A stretch of 64,000 nucleotides of DNA from Candidatus Zixiibacteriota bacterium. Its GTDB lineage: Bacteria > Zixibacteria > MSB-5A5 > GN15 > FEB-12. The stretch spans positions 1 to 64,000 of the forward strand of contig JAVEYB010000014.1 in assembly GCA_034003725.1 (NCBI GenBank). Direction: 5' to 3'. Under the pieces are notes generated by a model. That model was not told the origin of the DNA, ran no database searches, and worked only from the letters and a program-made list of their open reading frames with translations. Below, piece after piece: positions 27,750 through 35,833 of the stretch. Numbering within the stretch: the first letter of the stretch is position 1; each line of letters opens with the position of its first letter. Made by a program: the position numbers and the translations under genes.

Positions 27750-28004
27750 TCAACTGGGAAAGTAGTGGAGTATCGCCCACATCACAGCGCCCAGAAGCAC
27801 CGGAAGGACCACCAACCGAACCGGGTTCAGCTTCTCCTTCGGTACAAACGTGAGTTGGGCGAGCAGTGCGCAAATCGCTACGGCGACTCCCCAGCCGATT
27901 GCAGCCTCATTGAATTGCCTTGTGATAATGACGGCTACCGCAACTGCAACGCACATTCCGAGCAGGTGCAGGGCAACCGCACGATTACTGCAGGCAAACG
28001 ACAT
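27750..28004 (-). CDS. Small membrane protein beside the first precursor (84 aa), immunity candidate
   Basis: Two to three hydrophobic helices: VALHLLGMCVAVAVAVIITR, AAIGWGVAVAICALLAQLTF and LVVLPVLLGAVMWAILHYF. ATG 28004 follows AGAGGAGAAGA. It lies 11 nt downstream of the Cys-rich precursor gene. A different small membrane protein sits at the same place after the paralogous precursor (34667-34906), which supports a role paired with the precursor, for instance immunity; this is inference. Confidence 0.55.
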   Translation of the reverse strand: MSFACSNRAVALHLLGMCVAVAVAVIITRQFNEAAIGWGVAVAICALLAQLTFVPKEKLNPVRLVVLPVLLGAVMWAILHYFPS

Positions 28005-28015
28005 GTTCTTCTCCT

Positions 28016-28780
28016 CTATGATTCGGAGCTCCCACCAAATATGGCGTCGATGCCACAAATGATGGCACTCGCACCTGCACTTACACCTACACACTTGAAG
28101 TAGAGGCAGTTTGTAACAGCACAACCCAGAAGAGCGCTGCCGGTGCTCTGACCCAGGCACTTCCAGAATCCGGCAAGGTCGACCGGTTCGGGATCCGGTA
28201 TGAACTCTCCACCAACGAAAGAACCACTTCTCATAACCGCGGCCGTGTCAGTACTCACATCCATCTCCAGAAAGACGCTATTCTTGACGCCGGCGTTGGT
28301 CCAGCGCGTAACGATTGCAGTGTGATTCGCCGGATCGCTGGTCGGGTTCTCAAATGCCGCCCAGAGTATGGTATCCTCCAAGACCCGGACCGGATCATTG
28401 CCAAGAAATGGCTTCCGAGCCGCCTGCGACTCGGCGTCGATGTCGGCCGCTGACTCCGGTTCGGCATTCGTGTACCGTTTCACGAGCACAACGCTGTTGG
28501 TGTCCATGAACGAGTACCCCTGGGCTGTCAGCCATTCATGGGCATCGACCACATCCTCATCGTTCAGCGCCGATGAGATTGCCGAAGTCTTGGTCGGCGA
28601 TTCGTCCAGATACTTGGAGCACACTGTGGCTGTCAAACCATCCGACAATTCTGTGTTCGAAGGTGCGGTGATGTCGTCGGACTGCTGGTTGTCAAACCAG
28701 CTATTACAGCCGATCGTCAGGTTCATCATGGCTACGATAACCATCAGAACCATCCCCCTTGAGATAATCTTACTAAGCAT
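28016..28780 (-). CDS. Lipoprotein-like precursor with Cys-rich hydrophobic tail, paralogue 1
   Basis: 254 aa. The first 26 residues (signal with ISRGMVLMVIVAMMNLTIGC) are almost identical to those of the gene at 34957-35754 and end in a lipobox-like LTIGC. Residues 27-200 are hydrophilic and acidic with no recognised domain. The last 55 residues are hydrophobic and rich in Cys, Gly and Ala: FWKCLGQSTGSALLGC, then NCLYFKCVGVSAGASAIIC, five cysteines in all. A large N-terminal part with a hydrophobic Cys-rich C-terminal peptide recalls halocin C8-type precursors, a resemblance of architecture, not demonstrated homology. Located after the redoxin gene in a sigma-54-type operon. Confidence 0.6.
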   Translation of the reverse strand: MLSKIISRGMVLMVIVAMMNLTIGCNSWFDNQQSDDITAPSNTELSDGLTATVCSKYLDESPTKTSAISSALNDEDVVDAHEWLTAQGYSFMDTNSVVLVKRYTNAEPESAADIDAESQAARKPFLGNDPVRVLEDTILWAAFENPTSDPANHTAIVTRWTNAGVKNSVFLEMDVSTDTAAVMRSGSFVGGEFIPDPEPVDLAGFWKCLGQSTGSALLGCAVTNCLYFKCVGVSAGASAIICGIDAIFGGSSES

Positions 28781-28833
28781 AACAATGCTCCCTTCATAGT
28801 TCGATGCAAGTTGTTTTTTGGGCGAGCGTCCGG

Positions 28834-28858
28834 CGGTCGCACGCTTTCCGTGCGACCG
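28834..28858. other. Conserved hairpin between redoxin and precursor genes
   Basis: CGGTCGCACG (28834-28843) pairs with CGTGCGACCG (28849-28858), next to the redoxin stop. No T-run follows on the minus strand. The hairpin recurs upstream of the second precursor (35807-35832) with a changed loop, so it is conserved by duplication and perhaps function. Confidence 0.7.
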
Positions 28859-29473
28859 TCAGGACCGTTTCGCCAACATCTCGCTCAACCACAAAGCCGC
28901 GCGCTCGAAATCCTCCTGGCTCTCCGGCGTATTGTCGGCCCCCCGGATGTAAACGGCGGTCATGGTTGAGTCGTACAGGATCTTGAACGGCATGAATCGG
29001 GAGGAAATGCCCATCTGCGCAAAAGTCATCGAAGTATCGTCGGCGCCGATCACCAGCGGAATTTCCAGCTCCCAGTCGTCGAGCTGCTGCGCGATCGCGC
29101 TCGAGTCGCGAAGCGTGCAGATCGCCACGATCGACTGCTCGCGTTCTTTGAAGACGGGAAGAAGATTCCGAAAAACGTGCGCTTCGCTCATACTCACCGG
29201 GCAGGTTGTCTCCGAAGAGAGAAACACGGCCAGGGTAAGCGAAGGCACTTCTTCGATTGGGGCGCCGTCGGCGACGATCATCCGGCCGATGCCGGGGTAG
29301 GTGTAGATTCCCCGAAGGTCTTCGTACACTCCCCCGTAGTCGACCAGAAACGACGGCTGCTCGTCCTGCTTCTGAATGACTTCTTTCAGTTGGAAGTTCT
29401 GTATCAGGAGCATGACGTTCAGCACCACCAGGATGACAAACGCAGTCGGGATCATTACCTTTTTCATTCTCAT
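28859..29473 (-). CDS. Membrane-anchored thioredoxin-fold (redoxin) protein
   Basis: 204 aa: N-terminal anchor MIPTAFVILVVLNVMLLI, then a thioredoxin-like domain. SSETTCPVSM (about residue 90) is at the CxxC position, but only the first cysteine remains (CPVS). PFKILYD supplies the loop corresponding to the cis-Pro region. It ends in LWLSEMLAKRS; a remnant encoding WLSEMLARRS occurs upstream of the second precursor. The gene follows the short peptide at 29503 and is likely to act on its disulfide or on the precursor (inference). ATG 29473 follows GAGGTGGAGGTAG. Confidence 0.7.
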   Translation of the reverse strand: MRMKKVMIPTAFVILVVLNVMLLIQNFQLKEVIQKQDEQPSFLVDYGGVYEDLRGIYTYPGIGRMIVADGAPIEEVPSLTLAVFLSSETTCPVSMSEAHVFRNLLPVFKEREQSIVAICTLRDSSAIAQQLDDWELEIPLVIGADDTSMTFAQMGISSRFMPFKILYDSTMTAVYIRGADNTPESQEDFERAALWLSEMLAKRS

Positions 29474-29502
29474 CTACCTCCACCTCGTTCGAGCAATCGC
29501 TG

Positions 29503-29772
29503 TTATTGGGTGTGCACCCCCGCGCTTGACACTGTCAGTTGGGCGTCGCCGATCGGGATTGTCAGACAGTCCGATCCGACTCCCCAGCAGCCGAGGAACG
29601 TGCCCTGCGCATTGAACTGTTTCTTCTTGAGCTTGAGGATGCCAATCGGGAACAGCCGGGCTTCGATCATCGAATGCGAGTCGGTCGTGACCGGCGCGTT
29701 GATCTGGGCGAGATTGGCGGTTACCAGCAGACCGAGAAACAGCCCTGCGATGACACGTTTGGTGCGTGACAC
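29503..29772 (-). CDS. Short secreted peptide with paired cysteines (89 aa)
   Basis: GTG at 29772 is chosen because GAGGTG lies 7 nt upstream; a TTG two codons earlier is too close to it. Signal peptide KRVIAGLFLGLLVTANLA is followed by a mature part of about 65 residues ending GTFLGCWGVGSDCLTIPIGDAQLT with two cysteines. The size, the signal and the late Cys pair recall the NVEALA-type secreted peptides of Bacteroidota, which also neighbour 6-bladed propeller and thioredoxin genes. First gene after a predicted sigma-54-type promoter. Confidence 0.6.
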   Translation of the reverse strand: MSRTKRVIAGLFLGLLVTANLAQINAPVTTDSHSMIEARLFPIGILKLKKKQFNAQGTFLGCWGVGSDCLTIPIGDAQLTVSSAGVHTQ

Positions 29773-29848
29773 AGTCAATCACCTCTTTTCGCGGTTAAGG
29801 ATTGAAGTTACTCTGTCTCAAGTGTCAACGTCGACGTGTTTCCGTATC

Positions 29849-29865
29849 TACAACCTTCGTGCCAA
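29849..29865 (-). promoter_or_regulatory. Sigma-54-type promoter of the 29503 peptide operon
   Basis: On the minus strand: TTGGCACGAAGGTTGTAGA. The -24 box TTGGCACG is a perfect consensus; the -12 box is TTGTA, with T in place of the usual C at the GC position. GG to GT spacing is 10 bp. The activator palindrome starts 101 bp upstream; transcription would start near 29838. Confidence 0.7.
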
Positions 29866-29963
29866 TCACCTATGGATTCGCACTGAAATCGTACAAGAGG
29901 ATGTCGGGGAGAGAGTTGGCGTGTGTGTGATAGATGACGGATAGTGACGTTCGGTTGGTCCAA

Positions 29964-30005
29964 CTGCGCGAATTCGCGCAGTAGACTTTTCGCCGCGTCG
30001 CGCAG
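29964..30005. promoter_or_regulatory. Palindromic upstream activator site A
   Basis: CTGCGCGAATTCGCGCAG (29964-29981, perfect 18-bp palindrome), then TCGCGCAG at 29998-30005, 24 bp after the first half-site. It ends eight bases from the stop of the barrel gene at 30013 and lies 101 bp upstream of the -24 box. Confidence 0.85.
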
Positions 30006-30012
30006 CAAACAT

Positions 30013-32160
30013 TCACATGCTCACCAGATAGCGAACCTTCATCACGAACACCTGCTCCAGCGGCTGATAGGTGTGATCATCGCGGCGCCGCTGATAGTCA
30101 TTGTAAGCAAGGTAGAGCCAGCTTTTCGGCAGGAAATTGTACGCCAGCGACAGCCCCACACGAACCGACCGAATCCCCACACTCCGATATACCGTCGACT
30201 CACCATACGCCCGCATGCTGATGTCCCGTGTGACCGAGTACGAACAGCCGGGGCGAAATCGCCAGGTGATCTCCTCGACAGATCCGCCGGGATCGTTTTC
30301 TATCCAGGCGTCACCGTTGAAGAAGACCGACATTGCCGACTGCGGCTTGAAGCTCGCGTACCAGTCGATATTCCACGACCGGGCGAGATAGTACCGCAGA
30401 TAGTTGAAAGATCGTGATGTACTGACGTTCACTATGAACCAGGCCCGCCGGGAGACGTCGCTTCGCAGAAAGCCCGACCAACTTCGGGGATCATAGCGCA
30501 TGTCCTGTTCGAAGTCTCTCCCCCAGGCATAGGTCAGCCCGGCGCCCCAGTTGCATCGCATGGCCAGCGCCAGGTTGATCGAGTAGCGGCTGGCGTAGAT
30601 TGACTCACCGTACTCGCGGTCGAACTGTGTCCCAAATGCGATCTTCCCGTAGGTCAACAATCCGGACGACGGATATACGGTCGGGCCTGCCGAAGCAGCG
30701 TACGACCGGTAGTCGTACCAGGGGACGAACCCAATATCGGAGACGTCGAAATCGTAGCCGATACTCACTGCGTCGGCTCGTAGTGAAAGCCCGCGCGGCG
30801 TGTAATGAAACGACCCCAACCACGCCCAGTCGTTGTAGTCGTCGTAGCGGCTCCGCGCCACCTGACCGTAGACATCCAGCAGCGCGTTGCTGAGGCCGGC
30901 GTCGACCGAGTAGACATCGTTGTGGTGATCCTGTTCGTACTCACCGGCCTGGAACAGCCCGACCGTCGTTCCGGGAGTCGGATGGACGGTGACGCGATTG
31001 ACCGCGAAGGTGGCGGCCTGCTGCGTCTCGGGACCGTACCAGCCCTCGTAGTCTTCGCTCCCGGTGCGTGCCAGCAGCGTCCCAAACTCCACTCTGGGGA
31101 GCTTGCCGACCAGTCGGCCGCCGGCCTGAATGGGCACCTCGGTCCCGTCCGGAAGTTTCTTGCCAATCGACCGGGAATAGAACAGCGTGAGGAGGCCGGC
31201 CATCGCCCCGCCGGGGGGATCGAAAAACTCCTGTCCTTCGACAAAAAACGGCCGTTTCTCGGAGAAGTAGATCGCATACTTGGAGAGATTCAGCGCGAAT
31301 GGGTCAGCTTCGACCTGTGCGAAATCCGGATAGAAGGTTGTCTGGAGACGCACCGCGGGTGTCAGCGCCCAGTTTATATCGGCTCCCACGCGCACCCGGT
31401 CACTTCGCTCGTTGTAGCTTTTCTCCGCGCGAAAGAACGTAGTGGGCGCCAGTTCGAGTCCGAGGTTTCGGTCTGCCGGCGCCACTCCTTCGAGCCGCCC
31501 GAACCCTGAGACGGATAACGCTTCGTTCTGTTTAACAGGGACGGCGTATCCGACCTCGCCCTGCTTTGGAATCTTCCGCTCAAGATTAAAGCCCCAGGCC
31601 GGCGCGCCTTTGTCGAACTGCAGACTCGACCATGGAATCGCCATTTCAACAATGAAGATGCCCGTATCGACGTAGACCGCCGACTCAAACACCCCGTCCC
31701 AGGTGATATTCTCCTCCCGTCCATTGGCGGAGAGCACCGCATCCGATTGCACGTTGCCACAGGACACAGTGAACCGATAGGCGGTCTGACGGTCGAAAAA
31801 CGTATCGAGAAACAACGACACCTCGTCGCCGCTCCTGCTCTCACGCGTCTCTCGACGGCAGTCCGGATACCTGTTCGGCGTCTTGCATTTGAAGGCTATG
31901 TAGAGGGCCCGGCTGTCCTGAAGTATGTAGACGGTGGTTGGCTCCGACAGCGGCAGGCCTTCGTCCGGGGTTACCTGCACGAACGACGTTACGGAGTCGC
32001 CGGTACGCCAGCACAGATCGAGAAGGCCGTCGATCTCCGGTGCAGCAGTAACGGTCGTCACACGATATGAAAGCTGATCATCGGAAGCGAGTGCGGCGAG
32101 CCATAGCATGAGTAGAAGTGCGGCGCACCTCGCCAGTGTTTTACAAGTTCGCCACAGCAT
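30013..32160 (-). CDS. Outer-membrane barrel with CBM9-like N-terminal domain (DUF5916 family)
   Basis: 715 aa. ATG 32160 overlaps the TlpA-like gene by 20 nt and starts a signal peptide (LARCAALLLMLWLAALA). Residues about 30-210 resemble the family 9 carbohydrate-binding module (APEIDGLLDLCW, ALYIAFKC, EVSLFLDTFFDRQTAYRF, FIVEMAIPWSSL). KYAIYFSEKRPFFVEGQEFFDPP and the beta-strand-rich remainder ending VFVMKVRYLVSM match DUF5916 outer-membrane proteins. It closes the peptide-propeller-TlpA operon and could be the outer-membrane exit or receptor for its products (inference). Confidence 0.8.
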   Translation of the reverse strand: MLWRTCKTLARCAALLLMLWLAALASDDQLSYRVTTVTAAPEIDGLLDLCWRTGDSVTSFVQVTPDEGLPLSEPTTVYILQDSRALYIAFKCKTPNRYPDCRRETRESRSGDEVSLFLDTFFDRQTAYRFTVSCGNVQSDAVLSANGREENITWDGVFESAVYVDTGIFIVEMAIPWSSLQFDKGAPAWGFNLERKIPKQGEVGYAVPVKQNEALSVSGFGRLEGVAPADRNLGLELAPTTFFRAEKSYNERSDRVRVGADINWALTPAVRLQTTFYPDFAQVEADPFALNLSKYAIYFSEKRPFFVEGQEFFDPPGGAMAGLLTLFYSRSIGKKLPDGTEVPIQAGGRLVGKLPRVEFGTLLARTGSEDYEGWYGPETQQAATFAVNRVTVHPTPGTTVGLFQAGEYEQDHHNDVYSVDAGLSNALLDVYGQVARSRYDDYNDWAWLGSFHYTPRGLSLRADAVSIGYDFDVSDIGFVPWYDYRSYAASAGPTVYPSSGLLTYGKIAFGTQFDREYGESIYASRYSINLALAMRCNWGAGLTYAWGRDFEQDMRYDPRSWSGFLRSDVSRRAWFIVNVSTSRSFNYLRYYLARSWNIDWYASFKPQSAMSVFFNGDAWIENDPGGSVEEITWRFRPGCSYSVTRDISMRAYGESTVYRSVGIRSVRVGLSLAYNFLPKSWLYLAYNDYQRRRDDHTYQPLEQVFVMKVRYLVSM

Positions 32161-32695
32161 AACCCAGATCCCTCCAGAAACGCTCGCGTTCTTCCCCCGG
32201 GCTCCTGGGCGGGTCCGCCCACTGAATTCGTGCTGTCGAGTCAACCAGCACCTTCAGCGGCGTGACTCGAAAGTTCATCTCCCTCTCGAGCCAGCCTGTC
32301 GTATCAAGATACGCTTGAATTCCCCATTCAGTGTTGTCCACCCATTGAAAGAATTCGGGCGCGTTGGTGTGCGTGCCTACACCGTACACGGCGGCGTCAC
32401 CGCGCCGGACAACTTCATTCCACAGCTCCGATTCGCTGAAGCAGGGCGGGCAATCGGATGGTGCGAAAAAGACAAACATGGTGTGCCCGTGTCTTGCCGC
32501 GATCTCCCGCAGGGAGACGGAGTCTCCATCTCGATCTACAACCGTCATATCAGGGAGTCGAATTGCGCCGACATACGTATCGGCGGGAGCAATGACAGCT
32601 ACCGCTGATTCGCGGGCGTGTTTCAACTGGACGATCAGCGCGATGTTGGCGACAGCGAGGACCGCGATGATGGTGATGCTCCAACCCTTGCGCAT
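32141..32695 (-). CDS. TlpA-like membrane-anchored thioredoxin
   Basis: 184 aa: signal anchor ITIIAVLAVANIALIV, then a thioredoxin fold with active site SDCPPC and the cis-Pro loop VTPLKVLVD. Unlike the relative at 28859 both cysteines are present, so reductase or isomerase activity in the periplasm is expected. The gene starts two bases after the propeller gene and overlaps the barrel gene, indicating one transcript from the promoter at 34307-34322. Its likely substrates are the Cys-containing peptides of the operon (inference). Confidence 0.82.
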   Translation of the reverse strand: MRKGWSITIIAVLAVANIALIVQLKHARESAVAVIAPADTYVGAIRLPDMTVVDRDGDSVSLREIAARHGHTMFVFFAPSDCPPCFSESELWNEVVRRGDAAVYGVGTHTNAPEFFQWVDNTEWGIQAYLDTTGWLEREMNFRVTPLKVLVDSTARIQWADPPRSPGEERERFWRDLGYAVANL

Positions 32696-32697
32696 AG

Positions 32698-33804
32698 CTA
32701 CCTCCCAACCGTGCAGGACGCGCGGACCAGGTCGCTCCCGTCGACGCTCAACAGAAAAACCGAGCCGTCGTCGCAGGCTCCCACCGGCCAGTAGTCGGAG
32801 TAGATCGCGTCGCCGAGATGTTGTCCCTCACGGGAGAACACGTCGATCACAAACCGCGACGTGCACCCCGGGACAAACCCGTTGGCTTCAGCAACTCGAA
32901 TCAGTCGACCGTCGGCGAGTCGAACCAGCTTCACTATGCGCGTCCACGAAGTGAGGTGTCCTTCGGGCGGGCTGTCGTAGTCGCCTTTGATTCGCAGCAT
33001 CTCGTGCGGCCCAACCCACCAATCGGGCCGATCTCCGATCGTGCCGGTCAGTTTGCCGTTTCTGTCGAAGATATAAATCGTCGGGTCGACTGAAAACACG
33101 ACAAAGGTGTTGCCCTGTTCGTCGGTCTCGACCGAGGATGACACGCCGGTCCACAGTCTTTTCGAGAACGCGATATCGGGCGTGTAGGCGTACGCCTGCA
33201 GCCACTTGCCGGTTGTGTCGACCACATTGCAGTAGAAGCCCGCGTTGATGTCCTGCGGGTCGCTCATGACCAGGCATGACAGCAGCAGTGTATCCGGTCC
33301 GAGCAGGTCGCAATCCCAGGGCGTATCCATATCCGGAGGGAGCAGAAAACTGAATCGGAACGCTTCGTCGGCATCGAATACTGACACCCGCCTGCTGCCG
33401 GCATCGCTGACAAACAGGTTACCATCGCCGGTCCAGACAACGGCGCTGGGAAGGTTGACGTCGCCGGGATATGCGCCCTGAGCTGCAATGCGATCAACGT
33501 TCTGCGAGGGCACATAGGCCTCGAGTTCGGCGGTCTCGCTGAACGAGACATGGGTGGCCTGGGAGGTGTGACGCGCGACCGATTTCACGACCTCATCGCG
33601 GAGATCCATGACGCATACTTCATGGCGAGCCAGATCGATAAACGCGGCTTTCGTGCCTTCACGATTGACCGACCAGAACGAGTAGAAGGTCCACTCTCGT
33701 TCAGCAGAGACCTGGAAATCGGGCGGAATGGACCATCTCTCTTCGGCCACAAATGTCGAATCGGTTGCGAGTACAGCCGTCATTATTAGCAAAACCGTAA
33801 ACAT
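32698..33804 (-). CDS. 6-bladed beta-propeller secreted protein
   Basis: 368 aa. The signal peptide (MFTVLLIMTAVLA) is followed by repeats of NHL/6-bladed-propeller type, best seen in LPSAVVWTGDGNLFVSDAGSRRVSVFDAD and VETDEQGNTFVVFSVDPTIYIFDRNGKL. AAGGAGGG precedes ATG 33804. In Bacteroidota such propellers commonly neighbour short NVEALA-type secreted peptides, as is the case here. It is probably periplasmic or surface-exposed and may bind the peptide (inference). Confidence 0.8.
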   Translation of the reverse strand: MFTVLLIMTAVLATDSTFVAEERWSIPPDFQVSAEREWTFYSFWSVNREGTKAAFIDLARHEVCVMDLRDEVVKSVARHTSQATHVSFSETAELEAYVPSQNVDRIAAQGAYPGDVNLPSAVVWTGDGNLFVSDAGSRRVSVFDADEAFRFSFLLPPDMDTPWDCDLLGPDTLLLSCLVMSDPQDINAGFYCNVVDTTGKWLQAYAYTPDIAFSKRLWTGVSSSVETDEQGNTFVVFSVDPTIYIFDRNGKLTGTIGDRPDWWVGPHEMLRIKGDYDSPPEGHLTSWTRIVKLVRLADGRLIRVAEANGFVPGCTSRFVIDVFSREGQHLGDAIYSDYWPVGACDDGSVFLLSVDGSDLVRASCTVGR

Positions 33805-33830
33805 GATTTCCCTCCTTACTTGAAGGTCGC

Positions 33831-33856
33831 CGACGCCTCCCGCGGAGAGGCGCCGG
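33831..33856 (-). other. Hairpin between peptide and propeller genes (possible attenuator)
   Basis: CGCCTC (33834-33839) pairs with GAGGCG (33847-33852) and can be extended. It lies between the 69-aa peptide gene and its downstream operon partner, with no T-run, so it might stabilise the peptide message or attenuate read-through. Confidence 0.4.
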
Positions 33857-33948
33857 ACGACATCGGTTGCAACTGACTCGATATTAGGCCGCCGATCCAG
33901 GAGCGTTGCGCGGCCATATCCACGTCGCAGCTATCTCACGCGGTCCGG

Positions 33949-34158
33949 CTACGACTCGTTGTTGTACTGACAAACACACGGTCCCGTGTCCTTTGGACAC
34001 ATGCAGCCGACGATTTGACCGCCCTGGATCAATTGATCTCCGGCAGAGAACTGGACTTTCGGCTTTCGAACGTCGGCTTTCGCAAACAGCGCCGTGCCGT
34101 TGAGCGCCGCAAAGGCGCAGACAAGACAGACAATCGCGATGCATTTGATGGACTTCAT
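33949..34158 (-). CDS. Short secreted peptide with four cysteines (69 aa)
   Basis: ATG 34158 follows AAAGGGGGTGATG. Signal peptide MKSIKCIAIVCLVCAFAALNGTALFA, then a mature part of about 43 residues that ends GCMCPKDTGPCVCQYNNES. The double CxC (CMC, CVC) flanking Pro/Gly is unlike the peptide at 29503, but size, signal and position at the head of an operon are the same. A member of the NVEALA-like or another short-peptide class is a guess; no sequence homology could be established. Confidence 0.6.
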   Translation of the reverse strand: MKSIKCIAIVCLVCAFAALNGTALFAKADVRKPKVQFSAGDQLIQGGQIVGCMCPKDTGPCVCQYNNES

Positions 34159-34306
34159 GACATCACCCCCTTTCACAACCGGAGTGGAACAAGTCTGGTC
34201 GTGGCAGTTCGGCAAGAGGTAGTTTCGAGCTGAATCGAAACGTGACCGCCCAAACTTGATGAAGAACAACTCGCGTGAAGCTCCACATGTATCAGTGTGT
34301 TCGCAA

Positions 34307-34322
34307 TACAACTTTCGTGCCG
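34307..34322 (-). promoter_or_regulatory. Sigma-54-type promoter of the peptide-propeller-TlpA-barrel operon
   Basis: On the minus strand: CGGCACGAAAGTTGTATTG. GG at 34321-34320, GT at 34309-34308, 10 bp apart; -24 GGCACG matches consensus, -12 is TTGTA as in the promoter at 29849. The palindrome begins exactly 101 bp upstream (34422). Confidence 0.7.
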
Positions 34323-34421
34323 ATCGCCCATGGATTTACACAGAATTCGTACAAGCGGATGTTGGGTATGGAGTTGGAGTGTGTGTGACGGATGACGGAC
34401 ACTGACGTTCAGTGGTGTCTC

Positions 34422-34463
34422 CTGCGCGAATTCGCGCAGCAAACCCCTCGCCGCGTCGCGCAG
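34422..34463. promoter_or_regulatory. Palindromic upstream activator site B
   Basis: CTGCGCGAATTCGCGCAG at 34422-34439 and TCGCGCAG at 34456-34463, 24 bp after the first half-site. Identical core to sites A and C. Confidence 0.85.
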
Positions 34464-34601
34464 GCAGAAACGTCATGTGGTGACTCGTACTGCCACACTT
34501 TGACAGGTGAAAGGCGAAAAAAGTCGTAGATTGGATGAGATTTCAAGACGTGGGCATGGAGCGTCGTTGACAGTTTGTGACGCGGGATCGTATTTGAGCA
34601 A

Positions 34602-34631
34602 CAGACCCCGCCTGTGGTGGGGCGGGGTCTG
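34602..34631 (-). terminator. Terminator after the 79-aa membrane-protein gene
   Basis: CAGACCCCGCC (34602-34612) pairs with GGCGGGGTCTG (34621-34631). On the minus strand it lies downstream of the stop at 34667 and is followed by TTGCTCAAAT. Confidence 0.75.
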
Positions 34632-34666
34632 TCGGCGATGAAATAGTTATCGCACGTCGGTACGGT

Positions 34667-34906
34667 CTACTGATTCCTGACGGTTTTTTCGTGTTTGTCA
34701 TCGCGGCCGAGTGCCCATTGGAAGAGCAGCGCGGTTACCAAGCCGAGGCCGAACGATATCAGATTCCAGGCCAGTGCGGGAATGAACTCCCCGCCGCTTG
34801 CAGCTCCAGTCGAGAATCCAAGCCCGAGACCGACGGCGAGGCCGATCCCGATCCAGGAACCCGCACTAATGGGCTTCTTACTTGTGTCGGCGGCATTTTT
34901 GCTCAT
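34667..34906 (-). CDS. Small Gly-rich membrane protein beside the second precursor (79 aa), immunity candidate
   Basis: Two hydrophobic segments: WIGIGLAVGLGLGFSTGAASGG and FIPALAWNLISFGLGLVTALLFQW, with charged ends (MSKNAADTSKK, GRDDKHEKTVRNQ). It follows the precursor gene by 50 nt and precedes a terminator. Position equals that of the 84-aa membrane protein after the first precursor, although the sequences differ. A pairing with the precursor, such as immunity or export, is inferred. Confidence 0.55.
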   Translation of the reverse strand: MSKNAADTSKKPISAGSWIGIGLAVGLGLGFSTGAASGGEFIPALAWNLISFGLGLVTALLFQWALGRDDKHEKTVRNQ

Positions 34907-34956
34907 ACGCTACTCCTCATTTGAACCAGTTTGCTACACTGGCTGCCCATATTCCA

Positions 34957-35754
34957 TCATCCGAATACCTTGAATGCACATTTGACAGCGGCATAGATAG
35001 CCCCTGCCGCACAGCCGAGCGCGACGCATTTCGGGTACCCCGGGCCCGTGGCACCGCAGACTATCAAGGCACCAACACACGGCCATGCTGCTTCTCGACG
35101 AACACAGTCGAGGTACTTGAATATCTGCGCATCGAGCGTTGCAGCATTGCCGTCACGCCCGCTCATCGCTCGTGCCGGATAGACTGCTGCCGGGTAGTCA
35201 AACTGCCAAACGCCGTCCGTCACTCCAGCCCACCCCTGCTGACCGCTCGGATAGACAAACGACAGCAAGTAGGGTGAGATGACGCGACCGTACTCGCAAT
35301 CGATGACATCGACATACGCAGCTTTCTCGGTCGTGTCAGCAGCATAGACGAACGCCACTGTAATCCGGTTGACGAAAACGGAGTCGGTCCCGTCGTCAGA
35401 TACCGCGTACAGCGACTGGGCAAACGAGTACGTACGAGAGAAACGATACCCATTAGTATAGAAGCTATCGACGATCGCCTCGATTCTCGGCATCTGAAGC
35501 GCTCCGATCAGGGGATCATCCCCCGGCTCGATGTACTCGTCGGTCCCGACAATAGCATCGCGCCAGCCGTCCTGGAGGAAGTCGTTGATGGCTGAATGCT
35601 CGGCTGCCGATGTCTGAGAGACCTTGTCAGTTTCGGTGGCAGTCGGTTGAACCGAATCTGTCGGTGCGGTGTGGTGGTTGCAGCCGATCGTGAGGTTCAT
35701 CATGGCCACGATAACCATCAGAACCATCCCCCGTGAAATAGTTTTATGAAACAT
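34957..35754 (-). CDS. Lipoprotein-like precursor with Cys-rich hydrophobic tail, paralogue 2
   Basis: 265 aa. Signal MFHKTISRGMVLMVIVAMMN...LTIGC matches that of 28016-28780 at 22 or so of 26 positions, and the DNA is likewise conserved there, but the middle domain differs (about residues 30-215, mixed alpha/beta, no family recognised). The last 50 residues are hydrophobic with six cysteines: DCVRREAAWPCVGALIVC, GYPKCVALGC, AAVKC. The YxKCV segment aligns with YFKCV of paralogue 1. First gene after a consensus sigma-54-type promoter, with a leader of about 200 nt containing a gene remnant. Confidence 0.6.
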   Translation of the reverse strand: MFHKTISRGMVLMVIVAMMNLTIGCNHHTAPTDSVQPTATETDKVSQTSAAEHSAINDFLQDGWRDAIVGTDEYIEPGDDPLIGALQMPRIEAIVDSFYTNGYRFSRTYSFAQSLYAVSDDGTDSVFVNRITVAFVYAADTTEKAAYVDVIDCEYGRVISPYLLSFVYPSGQQGWAGVTDGVWQFDYPAAVYPARAMSGRDGNAATLDAQIFKYLDCVRREAAWPCVGALIVCGATGPGYPKCVALGCAAGAIYAAVKCAFKVFG

Positions 35755-35833
35755 AACATTGGTCCTTTCGCAGTGCGATGCAAGTGTTTTTTGGGCAAGC
35801 GCCCGACGGTCGCACGCGCAGACCGTGCGACTG

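Larger units (their letters stand above)
34159..34666. other. Intergenic region with promoter B, activator site B and a terminator
   Basis: 508 bp: leader of about 140 nt, -24/-12 element at 34307-34322, activator site at 34422-34463, a stretch similar to 27190-27260, and the terminator of the 79-aa gene at 34602-34631. No coding frame supported. Confidence 0.7.

Noticed and set aside
28016-28780. Lanthipeptide or sactipeptide precursor
   Set aside because: No modification enzyme (LanM, LanB, radical SAM) is encoded in the window near either precursor.
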